Below are positions 5,463-10,971 of a stretch of DNA of 10,971 nt, piece by piece. Each line of letters opens with the position of its first letter. The first letter of the stretch is position 1. Both the position numbers and the translations under genes were made by a program. This DNA is from Acidobacteriota bacterium (GTDB lineage Bacteria; Acidobacteriota; Polarisedimenticolia; Gp22-AA2): contig JACOUZ010000343.1 in the NCBI GenBank assembly GCA_016177515.1, forward strand, positions 1-10,971, in the 5' to 3' direction. Under the pieces are notes generated by a model. That model did not search any database. It was given only the letters and a program-made list of their open reading frames with translations, and had not been told where the DNA came from.

Positions 5463-6931
5463 GGGATCCGCCCCTCCTTCGGGGGCTGCCCGGAGCGCCC
5501 GACCCTTAGGGGAGCATCGCGCCCGGCGACCAGGACCGGTACCGCCACGGCCGGCTCGGCCTGTGCCATGGGGGGCGCGAAGCGCCGCCGCAGGACCGCC
5601 AATGGCGTCTTGAGCAGGATGCGCAGGTCCAGAAGGAGGGACTGCTGCTCGAGATAGAAGACGTCGTAGCGCGACTTGGTGTCGAAGTCGTGCTCGCCCC
5701 GCACGCCCGCGATCTGCGCGAGTCCCGTGATCCCGGGTTTAACCTGAAGCCGGCGCCGGTTCCACGGGTTGTAGCGGCGCACGCGCTCCGGGGTCTCGGG
5801 GCGCGGCCCCACCAGGCTCATCTGGCCGCGCAGGACGTTCCAGAGCTGCGGGATCTCGTCGAGGCTGTAAGCGCGCAGGAAGGTGCAGAAGCGCGCGTCC
5901 GGGTCCCGGTCAGAGGCGGCGCCCACGGCGCGCAGCTTCAGAATGGTGAACGGCCGGCCCTGGAACCCGACGCGGTTCTGGCGGAAGAGCACGGGGCTGC
6001 CGATCGCGCGCCGGATACGCAGGGCGGCGTAGAGGAGGAACGGCGCGGCCAGGACCAGGCACACCGCGGCCCCCGCCACGTCCAGAAGCCGCTTCAGCAC
6101 GCGCTCCCAGGAGGCCAGCCTCAGGTTCCCGAGGACGATCACCGGGATCGACTCGGCCTCGCTCAGCTCCATCGTCGGGGAATAGCGCTGGTGCAGATCG
6201 GTCGTGAGCCAGACCCGGATGCCCTCCTCCTGGCAGAGCGCCAGAAGCGCGATCATCTCCTCCCGGCCGTGGACCGGCTCGGCAAACACGCAGATGTGCG
6301 GCCGGGACCTCCGCAGGGCGTCGAAGGCCTCCCCCAGCCGTCCGATCTCCGGCCCGCCGGGCTCCCGGCCATCCGCGGCCACCAGGTGGCCGACGACCCG
6401 CACCCCGCCGTGGGGGTTTTTCCGGATCCGGACGGCCAGCGAGCGCGCGACCGGGGAGTCCCCGACGATGACGATGCGCAGGACGCCGATGCCGCGGCGG
6501 AAGAGCAGGAGCAGGACGCGCTTGACCAGCAGCCGTTCCGACAGCAGACCGGCGCCGGCCATGGCGGCGAAGATCCACACCATCAGGCGCGAGTACGCGA
6601 ACTCCTTCAGCATGTAGGACAGGCCGAGAAAGGCCAGGGCGCCCAGGCCCGAGCCGACCAGGACCGCGAAGCAGAGCTCGAGGTTCGACCACCCGCGCCT
6701 CATCTTATGGAGACCGACCGCGCGCAGCGCGGGAAGGAACGCCACGGCCGCGAGGAGGGCCGCACGCAGCAGGAGCTCGTGCGGCAGGTGGATGATCGGG
6801 TCGCTTCCGGCAACCAGGTGAAAGCGGACGTAGTCCGCGGCGTGCATCGCCAGGACGATCACCAGGACATCCAGGAGGAAGAGCCCCAGGACGAACAGCG
6901 CGCGCCGGTTCCTGGCCAGGGCCTCGTTCAT
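5456..6931 (-). CDS. Long polyprenyl phosphoglycosyltransferase (WbaP/WcaJ-type sugar transferase)
   Basis: 491 residues. It is an inner-membrane enzyme expected to load a sugar 1-phosphate onto undecaprenyl phosphate. Four N-terminal hydrophobic segments are seen at about 11-33, 52-74, 84-108 and 113-135. A cytoplasmic CoA_binding_3-like domain starts at LRIVIVGDSPVARSL (151-165). A fifth, re-entrant segment lies at about 278-308. The catalytic module has GSPVLFRQNRVGFQGRPF (311-328), YSLDEIPQLWNVLRGQMS (355-372) with dyad D358 and E359, LVGPRPETPERV and KPGITGLAQIAGVRGE (398-413). The usual KFRSM motif reads KLRAV (332-336), a notable deviation. About 38 residues after the family's normal end (from about 453) form a Pro-, Ala- and Val-rich tail. 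The start ATG at 6931 overlaps the previous stop (ATGA), and the end overlaps hddA by 7 bases. It is the second enzyme of this family in the operon. Confidence 0.93.
   Translation of the reverse strand: MNEALARNRRALFVLGLFLLDVLVIVLAMHAADYVRFHLVAGSDPIIHLPHELLLRAALLAAVAFLPALRAVGLHKMRRGWSNLELCFAVLVGSGLGALAFLGLSYMLKEFAYSRLMVWIFAAMAGAGLLSERLLVKRVLLLLFRRGIGVLRIVIVGDSPVARSLAVRIRKNPHGGVRVVGHLVAADGREPGGPEIGRLGEAFDALRRSRPHICVFAEPVHGREEMIALLALCQEEGIRVWLTTDLHQRYSPTMELSEAESIPVIVLGNLRLASWERVLKRLLDVAGAAVCLVLAAPFLLYAALRIRRAIGSPVLFRQNRVGFQGRPFTILKLRAVGAASDRDPDARFCTFLRAYSLDEIPQLWNVLRGQMSLVGPRPETPERVRRYNPWNRRRLQVKPGITGLAQIAGVRGEHDFDTKSRYDVFYLEQQSLLLDLRILLKTPLAVLRRRFAPPMAQAEPAVAVPVLVAGRDAPLRVGRSGQPPKEGRIPC
5473..5479 (-). 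promoter_or_regulatory. Strong ribosome binding site for hddA
   Basis: The minus strand reads AAGGAGG ten bases before the hddA ATG at 5462. It is the best Shine-Dalgarno match seen among the gene starts and lies inside the last codons of the upstream phosphoglycosyltransferase. It supports the ATG at 5462 and suggests that hddA can be initiated independently as well as by coupling. Confidence 0.7.
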
Positions 6932-8040
6932 CCCGCCACCCTGCGCACCACCTGCCGTTGCCGCATGGCCGCGTCGGCCTCCTCCAGGAAGCCGGCGCCG
7001 TCCCCCTGCCCGTCGAGCCAGGCGATGAAGTCGGCGAAGATGCGCTGCAGGCCGTGCCTCGGCGCCCACCCCAGGGCGCGCAGCCGTTCGATGCTCGAGA
7101 CGCTGTGCCGGTTGTCGCCGGCCCGGTACTCGCCGCTCACCACGGGCCCCAGATCGCTGTGGAACGCCTCCAGCAGGGCGTGCGCGTACTCGATCACCGT
7201 CGTCGCCCTGCCGCTTCCCACGTTGAAGGCCAGCCCGTCGGCCCGGCGGTCGTGAAGGACGCTCAGGTTCGCCTCCACGACGTCGTCGACGTGCACGAAA
7301 TCGCGCGTCTGCCGGCCGTCCTCGTAGATCACGGGGGGCCTGTGGCCGCGGATGCGCTGCGAGAAGATGCGGCAGATCCCCGAGTAGGCGTTGAACAGGG
7401 ACTGGCGGGGTCCCTGGGTGATCGAATAGCGCAGCGCCACGGTCGGGACGCCGTGCAGGCGTCCCAGCCGCAGGGCGATCATCTCCCCGGCGCGCTTGGA
7501 AAGCGCGTAGGCGTTGTACGGGTTGGTGTGCTCCTCCTCGAGCGGCAGTGCGCGCATGGGCGCATCGCAGGACGGGCAGCGCACGTCCCAGTCCCCCGCC
7601 CGCAGCCGCGCCTCCGCGCGCGCCGGCGGCTGCACGAGCCCGTGACGGCCGCAGGCGTACTGACCTTCCCCGTACACCGCCTGCGAGGAGGCGACGATGA
7701 CCCTGGCCACAGGAAGACGCTTCTCGACGATCAGCTCGTAGAGCAGCGCCGTCGACACGGCGTTGGTGCTGATGAAGGTCGAGAAATCGGGCATGTAGTC
7801 CTGGTACGCGGCCTGGTGGAAGACCGCCTCGGCCCCTTCGAGGGCGGACAGGAGCGCGCCGCGGTCCCGCACGTCGCCCACCACCAGCCGGGCCTCCCGC
7901 GACAGCCAGGCGGGACGCAGCGCGCGGTGCACCCGGGGCGCAAAGTTGTCCAGGATGGTGACCTCGTGCCCGTCCCGCAGCAGCCGATCGACGAGGTGCG
8001 AGCCAATGAAACCCGCGCCCCCGGTGATCAGGCACCTCAT
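6928..8040 (-). CDS. SDR nucleotide-sugar epimerase, dTDP-L-rhamnose 4-epimerase (WbiB/TalE) type
   Basis: 370 residues, extended SDR fold. LITGGAGFIGSHLVD (4-18) is the NAD-binding GxxGxxG loop. IVASSQAVYGEG (115-126) holds the catalytic Ser, and NPYNAYALSK gives Y178 and K182. GPRQSLFNAYSGICRIFS (210-227) and RDFVHVDDVVEA (246-257) follow. Directly after AVYGEG is an insertion with CGRH (130-133) and CPSC (155-158), a CxxH/CxxC arrangement suggesting a bound metal. As I recall the family, this insertion and the following motifs mark the SDR subgroup containing dTDP-L-rhamnose 4-epimerases, which form 6-deoxy-L-talose. The substrate is not proven: no rmlA, rmlB or rmlD lies in the window, so it may act on another nucleotide sugar. 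The ATG at 8040 overlaps the gmd stop (ATGA) and has GGAGGT nine bases upstream. The last 25 or so residues look like an unstructured tail. Confidence 0.88.
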   Translation of the reverse strand: MRCLITGGAGFIGSHLVDRLLRDGHEVTILDNFAPRVHRALRPAWLSREARLVVGDVRDRGALLSALEGAEAVFHQAAYQDYMPDFSTFISTNAVSTALLYELIVEKRLPVARVIVASSQAVYGEGQYACGRHGLVQPPARAEARLRAGDWDVRCPSCDAPMRALPLEEEHTNPYNAYALSKRAGEMIALRLGRLHGVPTVALRYSITQGPRQSLFNAYSGICRIFSQRIRGHRPPVIYEDGRQTRDFVHVDDVVEANLSVLHDRRADGLAFNVGSGRATTVIEYAHALLEAFHSDLGPVVSGEYRAGDNRHSVSSIERLRALGWAPRHGLQRIFADFIAWLDGQGDGAGFLEEADAAMRQRQVVRRVAG

Positions 8041-9086
8041 GGTGTCCGGACCTCCCTTCCCGGGGCGTCCCGCCCGGCCTGCCACGGGCCCGCGGCTTCC
8101 GCGGCGGCGGTCCGGCTTTCCCCGGCCACCGCGCCCAGGTCGTGCTCGACCATCATCCGGATGAGCTGCTTGAAGGAGACTCTTGGCTCCCATCCGAGGA
8201 TCCGGCGGGCTCTGGAGGCGTCCCCGACCAGGTCCTCGACATCGGCCGGACGCAGGAGACCCGGGTCGGTCACGACGTGCTCCCGCCAGTCGAGGCCGGC
8301 CGCCTCGAAGGCCAGGGTCACGAGGTCCCTGACGCTGTGCGACTGGCCGGTGGCGACGACGTAATCCGCGGGACCGGGCTGCTGCAGCATCATCCACATG
8401 GCCTTGACGTAGTCGCCGGCGTACCCCCAGTCCCTCCGGGCCTCGAGGTTTCCCAGGTGCAGCTCGCGCTCGAACCCGGATTTGATCCTGGCCACGCCGT
8501 CGGTGATCCGGCGCGAGACGAACTCACGCCCGCGCCGCGGGGACTCATGATTGAACAGGATCCCACAGCAGGCGAACAGGTCGTAGCTCTCCCGGTAGTT
8601 GATCGTGATCCAGTGCGCGTAGGCCTTGGCCACCCCGTAGGGGCTGCGCGGGTGGAACGGCGTGTCCTCGGTCTGGGGCGTCTCGCGCACCTTGCCGAAC
8701 ATCTCGCTGCTCGACGCCTGGTAGAAACGGATCCCCCTGTCGACCAGCCGGACGGCCTCCAGGAGGCGGGTCACGCCCACGGCGGTGAACTCCGCCGTGA
8801 GGACCGGCTGCGTCCAGGAGGTGGGGACGAAGCTCATGGCGGCCAGGTTGTAGACTTCGGCCGGGCGGAACTCCTGAAGCATGTGGATCAAGGACAGCTG
8901 ATCGAGGAGGTCGGCCTGCACCAGCCGGACGCGATCGCGCAGGTGCTGGATGCGCTCGAAATTTTCGACGCTCGAGCGCCGCACGACGCCGCAGACCTCG
9001 TATCCCTTGCCGAGGAGGAACTCCGCCAGGTACGAGCCGTCCTGGCCGGTGATCCCCGTGATCAGCGCCTTGCGCCGTGCCGTCAT
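8037..9086 (-). CDS. gmd: GDP-mannose 4,6-dehydratase
   Basis: 349 residues, cytoplasmic. It converts GDP-D-mannose to GDP-4-keto-6-deoxy-D-mannose, the branch point for GDP-fucose, GDP-rhamnose, GDP-perosamine and colitose. GITGQDGSYLAEFLL (11-25) is the GMD-type NADP-binding loop. NLAAMSFVPTSWTQP (80-94), the catalytic ASSSEMFG stretch (124-131, with E128) and SPYGVAK with Y150 and K154 follow. NHESPRRGREFVSRRI (179-194) is characteristic of GMD. It belongs to the SFVPTSW form common in many bacteria rather than the E. coli form. Residues after about 320 form an Ala-, Gly- and Arg-rich tail beyond the usual end. The ATG at 9086 overlaps the previous stop (ATGA) behind a G-rich GAGGGG site. 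No GDP-fucose synthase or Rmd reductase is visible. Because GDP-heptose genes lie downstream, the substrate could instead be GDP-D-glycero-D-manno-heptose, as for the GMD-like DmhA enzymes; sequence reading alone does not decide this. Confidence 0.94.
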   Translation of the reverse strand: MTARRKALITGITGQDGSYLAEFLLGKGYEVCGVVRRSSVENFERIQHLRDRVRLVQADLLDQLSLIHMLQEFRPAEVYNLAAMSFVPTSWTQPVLTAEFTAVGVTRLLEAVRLVDRGIRFYQASSSEMFGKVRETPQTEDTPFHPRSPYGVAKAYAHWITINYRESYDLFACCGILFNHESPRRGREFVSRRITDGVARIKSGFERELHLGNLEARRDWGYAGDYVKAMWMMLQQPGPADYVVATGQSHSVRDLVTLAFEAAGLDWREHVVTDPGLLRPADVEDLVGDASRARRILGWEPRVSFKQLIRMMVEHDLGAVAGESRTAAAEAAGPWQAGRDAPGREVRTP

Positions 9087-9715
9087 CGCGCCCCCCTCGC
9101 CCGCACCACCGCCGGGATGGTCATCGCCATGATCTTCAGATCCAGGAGGAAGGACCGCCGCCGCGCGTACTCCAGGTCCATGCGGACCCACTCGTCGAAG
9201 TCGCGGACGTCGCTGCGGCCGTTGACCTGCCAGAGGCAGGTGATCCCCGGCCGGACCAGGACCTTGGCCTTCTGCCATGGGGCGAAGCGCTGGTACTCGG
9301 ACTGCAAAGGCGGCCGCGGGCCGACCAGGCTCATGTCTCCCTTGAGCACCGACCAGAGCTGCGGCAGCTCGTCGAGGCTGAAGCGCCGCAGGCAGCGCCC
9401 GAGGGCCGTGACGCGTGGATCTTCTTTCATCTTGAAGACCGGCCCGGTCATCTCGTTGCGCGCCAGAAGCGTGCTCTTGAGCGCGTCCGCGTCCGGGCGC
9501 ATGGATCGGAACTTGTACCCTGTGAACGGCCGCCCGCCCTCGCCGACCACGCGCCAGCGATAGAAGATGGGGCCGGGGCCCGTCAGCTTCACCAGGGAGG
9601 CGATCAATGCCAGGAGCGGCGACAACAGGATCAGGCCGGCCGCCGACACCACGATGTCCAGCGCGCGCTTCAGGAAGCGCTCCGGCGGGGACAGCGGCCT
9701 CACCTCCACCTTCAT
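9083..9715 (-). CDS. Short phosphoglycosyltransferase (PglC-type, Bac_transf family)
   Basis: 210 residues. Members transfer a sugar 1-phosphate from a nucleotide sugar to undecaprenyl phosphate and so start a repeat unit at the inner membrane. A single hydrophobic segment (about 16-45, the re-entrant membrane helix of monotopic enzymes) leads into GPIFYRWRVVGEGGRPF (48-64), YKFRSM (67-72), the Asp-Glu catalytic dyad in FSLDELPQLW (D115, E116), GDMSLVGPRPPL (126-137) and RPGITCLWQVNGRSD (155-169). It is a minimal enzyme without the multi-pass N-terminus and CoA_binding_3 domain of WbaP/WcaJ. GPIFYRWR departs from the usual FFRQxR pattern, which may bear on substrate choice. The ATG at 9715 has GGAG eight bases upstream and overlaps the previous TGA as ATGA. 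An in-frame upstream ATG would add 59 Arg- and Ala-rich residues overlapping the glycosyltransferase and is rejected. A second, longer enzyme of this family lies at 5456-6931. Confidence 0.93.
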   Translation of the reverse strand: MKVEVRPLSPPERFLKRALDIVVSAAGLILLSPLLALIASLVKLTGPGPIFYRWRVVGEGGRPFTGYKFRSMRPDADALKSTLLARNEMTGPVFKMKEDPRVTALGRCLRRFSLDELPQLWSVLKGDMSLVGPRPPLQSEYQRFAPWQKAKVLVRPGITCLWQVNGRSDVRDFDEWVRMDLEYARRRSFLLDLKIMAMTIPAVVRARGAR

Positions 9716-10632
9716 GACGCGTTCTCCATGAGGCGCGACGGCCGTCCGGCCGCGGGACGCTGCCGCAGCAAGGCCGCTGCCGTCCTGGCGGCGAAGGCGA
9801 CCGAGATCCCGGCGTACACCAGGCCGTTGGTGAGCGGGCCGTATTCCGGGGCGATGTTCTTGCGATGGAACTGGAGCACCGACCGGTGCCATTCATAGAG
9901 GGAGCGCAGCGGCTTTTGGCGCGCGCTCGAGCTCTTGTGGTGCACCGTGACCGCCTCCCCGAGGTAGACCACCTTGTACCCGGCCCTCTTCGCCCTCAGG
10001 CAGAAGTCCTCATCTTCGCAGTACAGGAAGAAGCGCTCGTCGAGGGGGCCGATCCGATCGATGACGGAGCGGCGGGTCATGAGGAACGCTCCGATGACGG
10101 CATCCACCTCGAAGGTCTGCCGCTCGTCCAGGTAACTCAGGTAGTAACGGCCGAAGGTCCGGCTCCCGGGGAACAGCGACGACAGCCCCAGCGCCTTGTG
10201 GACGTAGGTCGCGGGCGTCTTGAACGAGCGGCGGCAGGGACGGTCCAGCCTCCCGGAGGGCAGCAGGATGCGCGGGCCGCAGATGCCGACCTCGGGGTGG
10301 GCGGCCATGTAGGCGTGCACCGTGTCCACGGCGCGCTCGCGGACGATCAGGTCCGGGTTGAGCAGCAGCAGGCAATCCGCCCGCGCCAGGGCGATCCCCT
10401 GGTTGGAGGCGCGGGCGAACCCGACGTTGGCGGAGTTCGCGATCAGACGCACGCTGGGGAATGCCTTCGAGGCCTCCCCGGCGCTCCCGTCGGAGGAGGC
10501 GTTGTCCACCAGGAGGATCTCGATGGGGACCGCCGTGCGCTCCAGGAGGCGCGCCAGGCACTCGAGGAGCAGCCCGCCCCCGTTGAAGTTGACGATGACG
10601 ACGGACACCGCGGGCCGCCCCCCGGCGCTCAT
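9712..10632 (-). CDS. Family 2 glycosyltransferase (WbbL/rhamnosyltransferase-like)
   Basis: 306 residues. It is predicted to transfer a sugar from a nucleotide donor to a lipid-linked acceptor at the cytoplasmic face of the inner membrane. The GT-A fold signals are in order: VSVVIVNFNG (9-18), LVDNASSDGS with the donor-binding Asp (41-50), NVGFARASNQG (69-79), NPD as the metal-binding DxD-type motif (92-94), AVIGAFLMTRRSV (178-190) and the acidic EDEDF catalytic region (206-210). This is the layout of WbbL-like rhamnosyltransferases, but the donor cannot be told from sequence. A hydrophobic stretch near 269-289 may anchor it to the membrane. An in-frame ATG at 10677 was not chosen: the ATG at 10632 has GAGGG (10644-10640) seven bases upstream, overlaps the previous stop as ATGA, and puts the GT2 core at its usual distance from the N-terminus. 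The 3' end also overlaps the next gene by ATGA. Confidence 0.93.
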   Translation of the reverse strand: MSAGGRPAVSVVIVNFNGGGLLLECLARLLERTAVPIEILLVDNASSDGSAGEASKAFPSVRLIANSANVGFARASNQGIALARADCLLLLNPDLIVRERAVDTVHAYMAAHPEVGICGPRILLPSGRLDRPCRRSFKTPATYVHKALGLSSLFPGSRTFGRYYLSYLDERQTFEVDAVIGAFLMTRRSVIDRIGPLDERFFLYCEDEDFCLRAKRAGYKVVYLGEAVTVHHKSSSARQKPLRSLYEWHRSVLQFHRKNIAPEYGPLTNGLVYAGISVAFAARTAAALLRQRPAAGRPSRLMENAS

Positions 10633-10971
10633 CGCGCATCCCTCGCGCGGCCCTTGCCGAGAAAGCCGGCGTACCACGCGACCGTCTTCTTGAGCCCCGA
10701 TTCCAGCGACTCCGCGGCCGACCAGCCGAGGATCCGGCCCGCCCTCTCGCTCGACAGGTACTGCTTGTCGATCTCCCCTTCGAGCTTGCCGCTCCCGAGG
10801 ATCCGGGGTTTCAGGTCGGACCGCCCGGCCACCTCGAGGACCGCCCGCACCAGCTCCTGGACGGAGGTGGGCCGGCCGGTGCCGAAGTTGAGCGCCTGTC
10901 CGGCCACTTCGGGGTCCTCGAGCCCCTCGGCCACGCTCAGATACGCGCTCACGGCGTCCTCGACGTAGAGG
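10629..10971 (-). CDS. Extended SDR nucleotide-sugar epimerase/dehydratase, C-terminal part
   Basis: Partial gene: the 5' end lies beyond the window, and about 113 C-terminal residues remain before TGA at 10631-10629. The visible part starts LYVEDAVSAYL, which matches the RDF(L/V)YVxD stretch of extended short-chain dehydrogenases acting on nucleotide sugars. It continues with ALNFGTGRPTSVQELV (substrate side of the fold), QYLSSERAGRILGW and a final LKKTVAWY helix, all normal for the family C-terminus. The Rossmann nucleotide-binding loop and the YxxxK catalytic pair are in the missing part, so cofactor and reaction cannot be checked. The tail does not resemble GDP-fucose synthase, so it is probably not the obvious reductase partner of gmd. 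Its TGA overlaps the next ATG (ATGA), which suggests translational coupling. A 4,6-dehydratase, a 4-epimerase or a 4-reductase are all possible. Confidence 0.85.
   Translation of the reverse strand, partial: LYVEDAVSAYLSVAEGLEDPEVAGQALNFGTGRPTSVQELVRAVLEVAGRSDLKPRILGSGKLEGEIDKQYLSSERAGRILGWSAAESLESGLKKTVAWYAGFLGKGRARDAR

Noticed and set aside
6411..6421. Run of G followed by T residues, considered as terminator tail or slippage site
   Set aside because: On the coding strand it is AAAAACCCCC, which reads as normal Lys-Asn-Pro-His codons in the phosphoglycosyltransferase. There is no stem before it, and the frame is intact on both sides.
5690..7255. A 521-codon open frame on the plus strand
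   Set aside because: Antisense to the long phosphoglycosyltransferase and the epimerase gene. The His-, Gln-, Glu- and Arg-rich translation has no family signal; long antisense frames are common in high-GC DNA.
6958..9563. Two further long plus-strand frames opposite the epimerase, gmd and the short phosphoglycosyltransferase
   Set aside because: No domain, no plausible ribosome binding context, and they cover genes with intact catalytic motifs on the other strand.
9083..9892. Longer form of the short phosphoglycosyltransferase starting at 9892
   Set aside because: The extra 59 residues overlap the glycosyltransferase gene and are Arg-, Gly- and Pro-rich without homology. The ATG at 9715 has a GGAG site and an ATGA overlap.
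1..10971. Search for CRISPR repeats, tRNA or rRNA genes, transposase genes, riboswitches and internal promoters
   Set aside because: No regularly spaced repeats, tRNA-like folds or transposase motifs were seen, and only about 25 bases are non-coding, which leaves no room for ordinary promoters or riboswitches.

Overview
The window is one uninterrupted stretch of a surface-polysaccharide (O-antigen, capsule or exopolysaccharide) biosynthesis cluster. All thirteen genes lie on the minus strand, so transcription runs from position 10971 towards position 1. The first and last genes are cut by the window edges. Only about 25 bases are non-coding: six junctions overlap (five consecutive 4-base ATGA overlaps, later one GTGA), one overlaps by 7 bases, and the other five have gaps of 1 to 10 bases. 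I see no internal promoter, terminator, RNA gene, insertion sequence or CRISPR array. The DNA is strongly GC-rich and rich in Arg, Ala and Gly codons. The gene content (phosphoglycosyltransferases on a lipid carrier, nucleotide-sugar enzymes, heptose enzymes) fits a high-GC bacterium with a Gram-negative type of envelope. I cannot name the lineage; Acidobacteriota, Myxococcota or similar soil or sediment groups are guesses.

Upstream half (10971 to 5456), assembly and 6-deoxyhexose genes: the C-terminus of an extended SDR nucleotide-sugar enzyme; a family 2 glycosyltransferase; a short PglC-type phosphoglycosyltransferase; GDP-mannose 4,6-dehydratase (gmd); an SDR epimerase of the dTDP-L-rhamnose 4-epimerase type with a CxxH/CxxC insertion; and a long WbaP/WcaJ-type phosphoglycosyltransferase. 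These six genes are linked by ATGA overlaps.

Downstream half (5462 to 1), a heptose and sugar-decoration module: hddA (heptose 7-phosphate kinase), hddC (heptose 1-phosphate guanylyltransferase type) and gmhA (sedoheptulose 7-phosphate isomerase type); then a class I SAM methyltransferase, a zinc-dependent nucleotide-sugar C-methyltransferase, an RmlC-family 3,5-epimerase, and the first half of a sugar N-formyltransferase with a GTG start.

Reading together: GmhA, HddA and HddC would make GDP-D-glycero-D-manno-heptose, although the GmhB phosphatase that the route needs is not in the window. A GMD-type dehydratase makes a 4-keto-6-deoxy GDP-sugar. C-methyltransferase and RmlC-type epimerase act on 4-keto sugars, and the formyltransferase acts on an amino sugar. 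The cluster therefore plausibly makes an unusual branched, C-methylated, possibly heptose-derived and N-formylated sugar, loads a first sugar phosphate on undecaprenyl phosphate through one or both phosphoglycosyltransferases, and extends it with the glycosyltransferase. The enzyme families are read with good confidence; the final sugar structure is inference. No flippase, polymerase, aminotransferase or GDP-4-keto-sugar reductase can be identified in the window.
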